From positions 799,501 through 863,500 of the forward strand of contig OU461276.1 of assembly GCA_911810475.1 (NCBI GenBank): a DNA stretch of 64,000 nt, given 5' to 3'. A program made the translations under genes and the position numbers. The stretch's first letter is position 1; each line of letters opens with the position of its first letter. This document shows, in pieces, positions 59,509 through 64,000 of the stretch. The DNA is from Candidatus Celerinatantimonas neptuna (lineage in GTDB: Bacteria > Pseudomonadota > Gammaproteobacteria > Enterobacterales > Celerinatantimonadaceae). The notes beneath the pieces are model-generated. The model was not told where the DNA came from, made no database searches, and worked only from the letters and a program-made list of their open reading frames with translations.

Positions 59509-60108
59509 ATGAGAAAACTAACCTTAGCCATTACACTCACGGCCACAGCTTTATACTCTCTATCAAATTTCGCCATCGCAGATGAATACAACAATAGCCC
59601 GGATGTCCAAGTAAACGATGGAAACTACAATAACAACATCAACGTCCAACTTAGCAATGATTCCATTTCCGCTGGAGCCAGTGCCATGGCAGCACCTAAT
59701 TTCAATTTATATGCCAATGGACAATTTTCAAGTGATAATGGAACAATCGGCCAGCTAGGCGGAGAATTCGTTAAACGAAGTGGTAAATTATCATTTGGCT
59801 TTGGTGCAAAAGCGATAGCATTAATGGCTAAACACAGAAAAAACGGCGCCGTCATCGCATTAGGTGGGCATGCAGAATATCAACTAACTGATCTCATTGG
59901 AATTGGAGCAGAGACCTACTATTCACCAAATATTCTTTCTTTCCATCATATTGATCGCTATCTGTCTTTCGGCGGACATATCTCTTACCGTGTTCTTCAG
60001 AACGTAGACATCATTGGTGGATGGAGACGTACTTCGTTTGATTATAGTGCTGAAGATGATTTACGTTATGAAAATAACTTCTATTTAGAATCAGATTATA
60101 AATTTTAG
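59509..60108 (+). CDS. YfaZ-family outer-membrane protein (copy 2)
   Basis: 199 residues from ATG 59509 (signal peptide MRKLTLAITLTATALYSLSN onward, cleavage near AIA). The barrel is nearly colinear with copy 1 (GAKAIALMAKHRK, HAEYQL, SFHHIDRYLS, NNFYLESDYKF), with about 13 extra residues near the mature N-terminus where YNNS-type sequence is repeated. A tandem duplication with divergence. Confidence 0.8.
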   Translation: MRKLTLAITLTATALYSLSNFAIADEYNNSPDVQVNDGNYNNNINVQLSNDSISAGASAMAAPNFNLYANGQFSSDNGTIGQLGGEFVKRSGKLSFGFGAKAIALMAKHRKNGAVIALGGHAEYQLTDLIGIGAETYYSPNILSFHHIDRYLSFGGHISYRVLQNVDIIGGWRRTSFDYSAEDDLRYENNFYLESDYKF

Positions 60109-60188
60109 GCGGCTCACTACTAACCAACAACCTTTTACTCAATACTTAGCCCTCAGCTCGAAAAATACATCACAGCTGGGGTTAAAGT

Positions 60189-60551
60189 TTAACATACAGC
60201 ATTCTGAATTAGTGGTACTAACCCAGGTAGCTGACCCAAATGATCATGTAGATGTAACTGACAATGAAGATATTTCGCTGCAATCTGATCGACTAACAAA
60301 GGTAGATCTTTTTGAACATGCGTCCCTGCTGCCAAAAAATAAGGGAAAATGGCAATCGATGTTGCACCCTGAGCAATTTGCTTTTCAAGTTGACTTATAA
60401 CATCAGGTTCCACTATCTCAAGAAACGCACAATCAACCTGTTCATAATGTTTATTAAGGCGCTCTTTAAGTTGAGCGACCAATTCGTGAACCTCCTGATT
60501 GGAAGCATCTCGACGGCTACCGTGGGCAACCAATAAGAAAGCACGCTGCAT
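60189..60551 (-). CDS. Small CbiX/SirB-type chelatase domain protein
   Basis: 120 residues, the size of a single class II chelatase domain. LLVAHGSRRDASN (His10) and FPYFLAAGTHVQKDLP (His) are the metal/tetrapyrrole motifs. Such proteins insert Co2+ or Fe2+ into sirohydrochlorin, but single-domain relatives of unclear role exist, and no cobalamin or sirohaem gene is adjacent. Upstream of it on the same strand lies hupA with its own terminator. Confidence 0.82.
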   Translation of the reverse strand: MQRAFLLVAHGSRRDASNQEVHELVAQLKERLNKHYEQVDCAFLEIVEPDVISQLEKQIAQGATSIAIFPYFLAAGTHVQKDLPLLVDQIAAKYLHCQLHLHDHLGQLPGLVPLIQNAVC

Positions 60552-60578
60552 AAAAAACCTGAATCATCTCAACAAAAA

Positions 60579-60604
60579 TATGGGCAGAAAACTACCTGCC
60601 CATA
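60579..60604 (-). terminator. Rho-independent terminator of hupA
   Basis: TATGGGCAG (60579-60587) pairs with CTGCCCATA (60596-60604); on the minus strand the stem is followed at once by TTTTTGTT. It begins 27 bases after the hupA stop. Confidence 0.85.
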
Positions 60605-60631
60605 CTATTAACACTATTACGCTTGAGTCAA

Positions 60632-60904
60632 TTATCTAACCGCGTCTTTTAATGCTTTACCCGCAACAAATGCAGGAACATTAGCAGCTGCAATTTGGAT
60701 TTCAGCACCAGTTTGCGGGTTACGACCGGTACGGGCAGCTCGATGATTTACTTTAAAAGTACCAAAACCAATCAGCTGAACCTGATCACCACCTTTAAGA
60801 GTTTCAGTGATCGATTCCAGGGTGGTTTCTAATGCTGCTTTGGCTTGTACTTTGGACAGATCCGCCTTTTCTGCAATAGCGTCAATCAGTTCAGTTTTGT
60901 TCAT
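60632..60904 (-). CDS. hupA: DNA-binding protein HU, alpha-type
   Basis: 90 residues, the HU length: [41 protein letters not shown] with the DNA-binding arm, and [14 protein letters not shown]. Alpha type is preferred because of the hupA-yjaG-nfi neighbourhood also found in E. coli. Nucleoid architecture and DNA bending. Confidence 0.95.
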   Translation of the reverse strand: MNKTELIDAIAEKADLSKVQAKAALETTLESITETLKGGDQVQLIGFGTFKVNHRAARTGRNPQTGAEIQIAAANVPAFVAGKALKDAVR

Positions 60905-61064
60905 AGATAAGTAATCCTTTGTGATTATTTTCGATTAGCCGAAAACACTTTAAGAGAAAAAAAAACGCTTCGCAAAGATTTTTTTCATCTAAGACGTCAG
61001 ATCTAATGCGGTTTTGTTGATTATGGGTCCTATATCACACACATAATTAACCACTTAAACAGAC

Positions 61065-61670
61065 TTAAGCAGGCTCATCATCCTGCAAACAAATCCCCAG
61101 ATTACTTACATCTTCATTCCGCGCAAAATGTTTTACCTCTTTGATATACACAGGTTTTTGCTCAAAATTACAGGCCAAATGATAACATCGTTCCTGAAAC
61201 TTTAGCTCAGCCTGAACCAATGGCTGTTGAGCCAATTGCTCATCGCTGAGTGAATCAGCGAATTGCATTTCCAAAAATTTAACAATAGATCCCATCGATA
61301 TCTGACTTGCATGTGCTGCTTCATCACTATCGGCAGAAAGTATGCCATTGAATAACAACTCAAGCGATACACAACAATCAATCGCGGGATACACACCAAA
61401 CATATCAAAGTTTTGAACATCAGGAATATACTGCTCAAAATTTTCATACTGAATGGCAAAATTGATCTTTGCCCCTCGATACGACAAATATTCCCAAAAC
61501 AGATCTAAGTATTTTTGTAGGATATTTTCAGGAGCAAATCCAGACGATAAAGCAAAAAGCTGAAAATTAGGCATCATCCGCTGCGTCAGACAGGCACAGA
61601 ACAATAACCTGGATAACCGTGGTAACTGTTCTAACTGTCTGAGAAAAGAAGCAGATAGCATTTCATTCAC
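61065..61670 (-). CDS. yjaG: DUF416 protein YjaG
   Basis: 201 residues, DUF416: LRQLEQLPRLSRLLFCACLTQRMMPN near the start and SLELLFNGIL. Function unknown. Encoded upstream of hupA on the same strand as in E. coli, 160 bases apart. Confidence 0.9.
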   Translation of the reverse strand: MNEMLSASFLRQLEQLPRLSRLLFCACLTQRMMPNFQLFALSSGFAPENILQKYLDLFWEYLSYRGAKINFAIQYENFEQYIPDVQNFDMFGVYPAIDCCVSLELLFNGILSADSDEAAHASQISMGSIVKFLEMQFADSLSDEQLAQQPLVQAELKFQERCYHLACNFEQKPVYIKEVKHFARNEDVSNLGICLQDDEPA

Positions 61671-62368
61671 CCCTGAATCATAAAAGCTGCAATTGTAAAA
61701 GAATATGGTTAAAGTGCTAGTAAAATTAAACTAAAATAGAATAAAAAACTATCAGTTAAACTCAATAACAAAATATCTACTCTCACTAAGGTCCATTTTG
61801 ACAACATTACTGGCTTTTTAGTCCATACAGGGATCAATTTTTAACAACAGGGGAAAAGTCTCATATCGTTAACATGTTGACAGAAAAAGCTAAAAAAACA
61901 TGTACGCCTTTGACTGATGGATAAGAATATTTTCATTCCATCATCAACACGTAAACCAGCTCCCGGATCAAATCGATTTGCCATATCCCATAGAACAAAT
62001 GATCGATCTCTGACAAAACAAATAGACAGTTGAAGCTAAAAGTTCATCAACATACCTGACTTCAATTATTACCTGTTAATTCAAAATAACCAACTCACTC
62101 ATCAAGTTTTTTGATAAAAAACATAATTAATCTTAGTTTTGCATACGTCATCGCTACTTTATCCGCGATTCATCAACATTCCGCTGTAACTATTTACTGA
62201 GATGAGGCATAGCAAACACTGTACAGTCACAGATTTTGTGACATATGAAATTAACAGTCAGGACCAACTTAAGCTGCTCAAAAAGGCTTCTTACATTCTG
62301 AGAGTAAAAGTAACCAGAAAAATCTATCTATATGGTGCCACTTATCCTTTGATATTGGGATAAGGAAG
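61671..62368. other. nfi-yjaG intergenic region
   Basis: About 700 AT-rich bases. CTTATCC/GGATAAG (62341-62364) can form a 7-bp hairpin just after nfi and may end that transcript, though without a T-tract. No gene recognised. Confidence 0.45.
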
Positions 62369-63088
62369 CTAGTATGAAGCTATATCACCAACTGTATCTG
62401 GGAATATTTCAAATAAACGAGATGCATTAGAGCGATTAGAAGCCAATGAGTCAGCAAAGCGTGTCGGTTTAGGTAATCGATACCCATCCAAACAATGACG
62501 GGTCCAGTACAAAGACTGATCAACCGAAACTTTATTTCCAGGAGAAATATAAAGAGGATTACAACGTAATTTAGAACGCAGTACCCATCCGATTGATTTA
62601 CCTTTATACATCAGGGATTGTCTATCCTGAAAAGACTCCCCCAGAGGTAAGTGTTCACCAACTAAACGGGATTTTGCCACACCTATCGTCGCTATTTGTA
62701 ACGTCCACCCTAAATGAGCCGCATTACCAAAACCTCTGGGATGGGCAATACCCTGCCCATCGACCAATAATAACTGAGGTTTCAAAGGTAACTGCTCCCA
62801 GGCCTTACACAATGCAGGAACCTCCCGAAATGCCAATAATCCTGGTATATATGGCATTTGATTATCAGCAATCGCAATACTGGCAATAACCGGACTCAAA
62901 TCAGACACATTAAAAACACAAATAGCAGCTCTGACCTGTCGGCCACCATCAATTAAACCGATATCAGCACCAGCAATCAACTCCAGAGGTTTATCTTCAA
63001 AATCCGACGTTAATTCCAGTGACATTCGCTGTTGCCATTCTTTGGCTGTTTTCACATTAAATGGCCAACGCCAGTTTAGTAACTCCAT
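62369..63088 (-). CDS. nfi: Endonuclease V
   Basis: 239 residues from ATG 63088, chosen because AGGA lies 8 bases upstream; another ATG nine bases earlier is too near it. Active-site residues Asp42 (GADIG), Glu89 (AFREV) and Asp110 (VDGQGIAHPR) are present. Cuts DNA next to deoxyinosine. It starts 14 bases after the upstream EAL-like gene. About 15 residues longer than E. coli Nfi at the C-terminus. Confidence 0.94.
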   Translation of the reverse strand: MELLNWRWPFNVKTAKEWQQRMSLELTSDFEDKPLELIAGADIGLIDGGRQVRAAICVFNVSDLSPVIASIAIADNQMPYIPGLLAFREVPALCKAWEQLPLKPQLLLVDGQGIAHPRGFGNAAHLGWTLQIATIGVAKSRLVGEHLPLGESFQDRQSLMYKGKSIGWVLRSKLRCNPLYISPGNKVSVDQSLYWTRHCLDGYRLPKPTRFADSLASNRSNASRLFEIFPDTVGDIASY

Positions 63089-63102
63089 ACATTTCATCCT
63101 GA

Positions 63103-63774
63103 TTAACTCAAATAAAAAATATCTGAATCAAACGATGCCAGAATCAAACTCGAATGTTCAAATAATTCATCGACTAGAGACTTAGGCGGCTCTGAGAAAA
63201 CGACTGTAATACCACTACTGTATAATTGTTGCAATGATATAGAATCCAACAAAAGATCTTTTTTAGAGTACTCTGAGTAATCAAAATAGACCGTATCAAA
63301 TAACATTGATTCACACAGAGATTGAAACCGCATATAAAGAGGAGCAGCCAACCATAGTTGAAGTTGACAACTATGTAAACGATACGCAGCCTGATTAAAT
63401 TGTTCTAACGATTGGTTTTCAGAAAGTGATTGAATAATAAGGACAACATTACGCCATGAGAACCGTAATTTAAGCAATCGATCTAACAACACAGTCATTA
63501 AATCTTGATCACAGATTTGTTCTGCTCGCACAGGCAGTAATAAAACCCCACCATTATTTTCAGTGTGTAACCTCGCAATCCCGGCTTCGACCAGAGAAAT
63601 CAATTTTTGATTATCAATCTGAAAACTATTTAGCTGCGCCTGATAGCCAATAAATTTTCGATCCTGATAACGGAATAAAGATCGATAACCGGTGTTATCC
63701 ATTTTATCTATACTAAAATCCATCATCATATCAGCCAATATATCTATGCTGCATACCTCAGAAGATGACAGCAT
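63103..63774 (-). CDS. Catalytically dead EAL-like protein
   Basis: 223 residues from ATG 63774 (AGGAGA six bases upstream; a longer frame needs TTG). The sequence can be laid on an EAL barrel: GYQAQL at the EAL position, VLLLPVRAEQI at the NLS strand, NVVLIIQSLSENQSLEQFNQ at the ELTES helix, and FDTVYFDYSEYSK at the KID strand, yet every metal and catalytic residue is missing. Size resembles YdiV, an EAL-derived regulator that does not bind c-di-GMP. Likely a protein-binding regulator. Cotranscribed with nfi by spacing; that partnership is unexplained. Confidence 0.6.
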   Translation of the reverse strand: MLSSSEVCSIDILADMMMDFSIDKMDNTGYRSLFRYQDRKFIGYQAQLNSFQIDNQKLISLVEAGIARLHTENNGGVLLLPVRAEQICDQDLMTVLLDRLLKLRFSWRNVVLIIQSLSENQSLEQFNQAAYRLHSCQLQLWLAAPLYMRFQSLCESMLFDTVYFDYSEYSKKDLLLDSISLQQLYSSGITVVFSEPPKSLVDELFEHSSLILASFDSDIFYLS

Positions 63775-64000
63775 AGAATCTCTCCTGAAAATCCTCAATT
63801 GGGGAAAATCACTATACCAGGGCGTGTTGACGTTTAGGTGCCTCTTTTACAATAAAAAAATTCTATAACTCATTCTGAAAACTGGCAGAATAATTAATTA
63901 ACCTTAACTCAAAATAAGAAATCACTATTAAATCGCAATGCATTCATATCGTATCGGACTACTTTCATATACAGGACTGAAAATTGAGAATTCAATCCAT
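63775..64000. other. Window end, no gene seen
   Basis: 226 AT-rich bases upstream of the EAL-like gene. No coding frame, RNA gene or structure recognised; the promoter of the EAL-like/nfi pair should lie here. Confidence 0.4.

Overview
The window is chromosomal DNA of an AT-rich gammaproteobacterium. The order mreB-mreC-mreD-maf-rng-yhdP-nit-tldD with darP close by, csrD upstream of mreB, and the neighbourhood hupA-yjaG-nfi are all gammaproteobacterial arrangements. The content (galactan, galactose, ribose and pectin use, nickel/cobalt efflux) suggests an organism that meets plant cell walls. The closest described relative of the sugar loci is the Dickeya gan locus together with Dickeya pectinase clusters, but the genus cannot be fixed from the sequence alone. 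I see no insertion sequences, prophage, CRISPR, rRNA or tRNA genes.

Region 1 (1-9150) is a galactan locus arranged like malK-lamB / malEFG. A maltoporin-type porin (ganL, cut by the window edge) and an ABC ATPase (ganK) face a divergent operon ganE-ganF-ganG-ganA(GH53)-ganB(GH42), which ends with a free-standing glucose-type PTS EIIB domain. Two GalR-type operators lie in the divergent promoter region. Region 2 (9150-12950) is galE-galT-galK, which takes the released galactose into the Leloir pathway. It is preceded by a good CRP site and a GalR-type operator, so the two sugar loci probably share one regulator that is not encoded here. Region 3 (12930-19260) holds trkH, an rbsD-rbsK-rbsR operon without a ribose transporter but with a strong palindromic operator, and dld. 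Region 4 (19260-30280) is a mixed stretch: a PAS-GGDEF-EAL phosphodiesterase, the qmcA/nfeD pair, an MFS transporter, an orphan opgG, a DUF2235 hydrolase with a probable lectin-like tail, and the divergent rcnR/rcnA pair with its operator.

Region 5 (30420-39722) is a pectin cluster on the minus strand: a KdgM-type porin and a PelX-like PL9 lyase, two further KdgM-like porins, a PemA pectin methylesterase, and two CE12 acetylesterases. One esterase is a lipoprotein interrupted by an in-frame TGA; the other has no signal peptide. These genes would de-esterify and cleave pectin at the cell surface or in the periplasm and import oligogalacturonides; the cytoplasmic KDG pathway is not in the window.

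Region 6 (39900-56630) holds a cNMP/CBS/DUF294 gene broken by a one-base frameshift, a DnaQ-type exonuclease and darP, which face the minus-strand block mreBCD-maf-rng-yhdP-nit-tldD; csrD lies upstream of mreB. Region 7 (56630-64000) holds tag, two tandem yfaZ-like outer-membrane proteins, a small CbiX/SirB protein, hupA, yjaG, nfi and a catalytically dead EAL-like protein. Long AT-rich intergenic stretches flank these genes.
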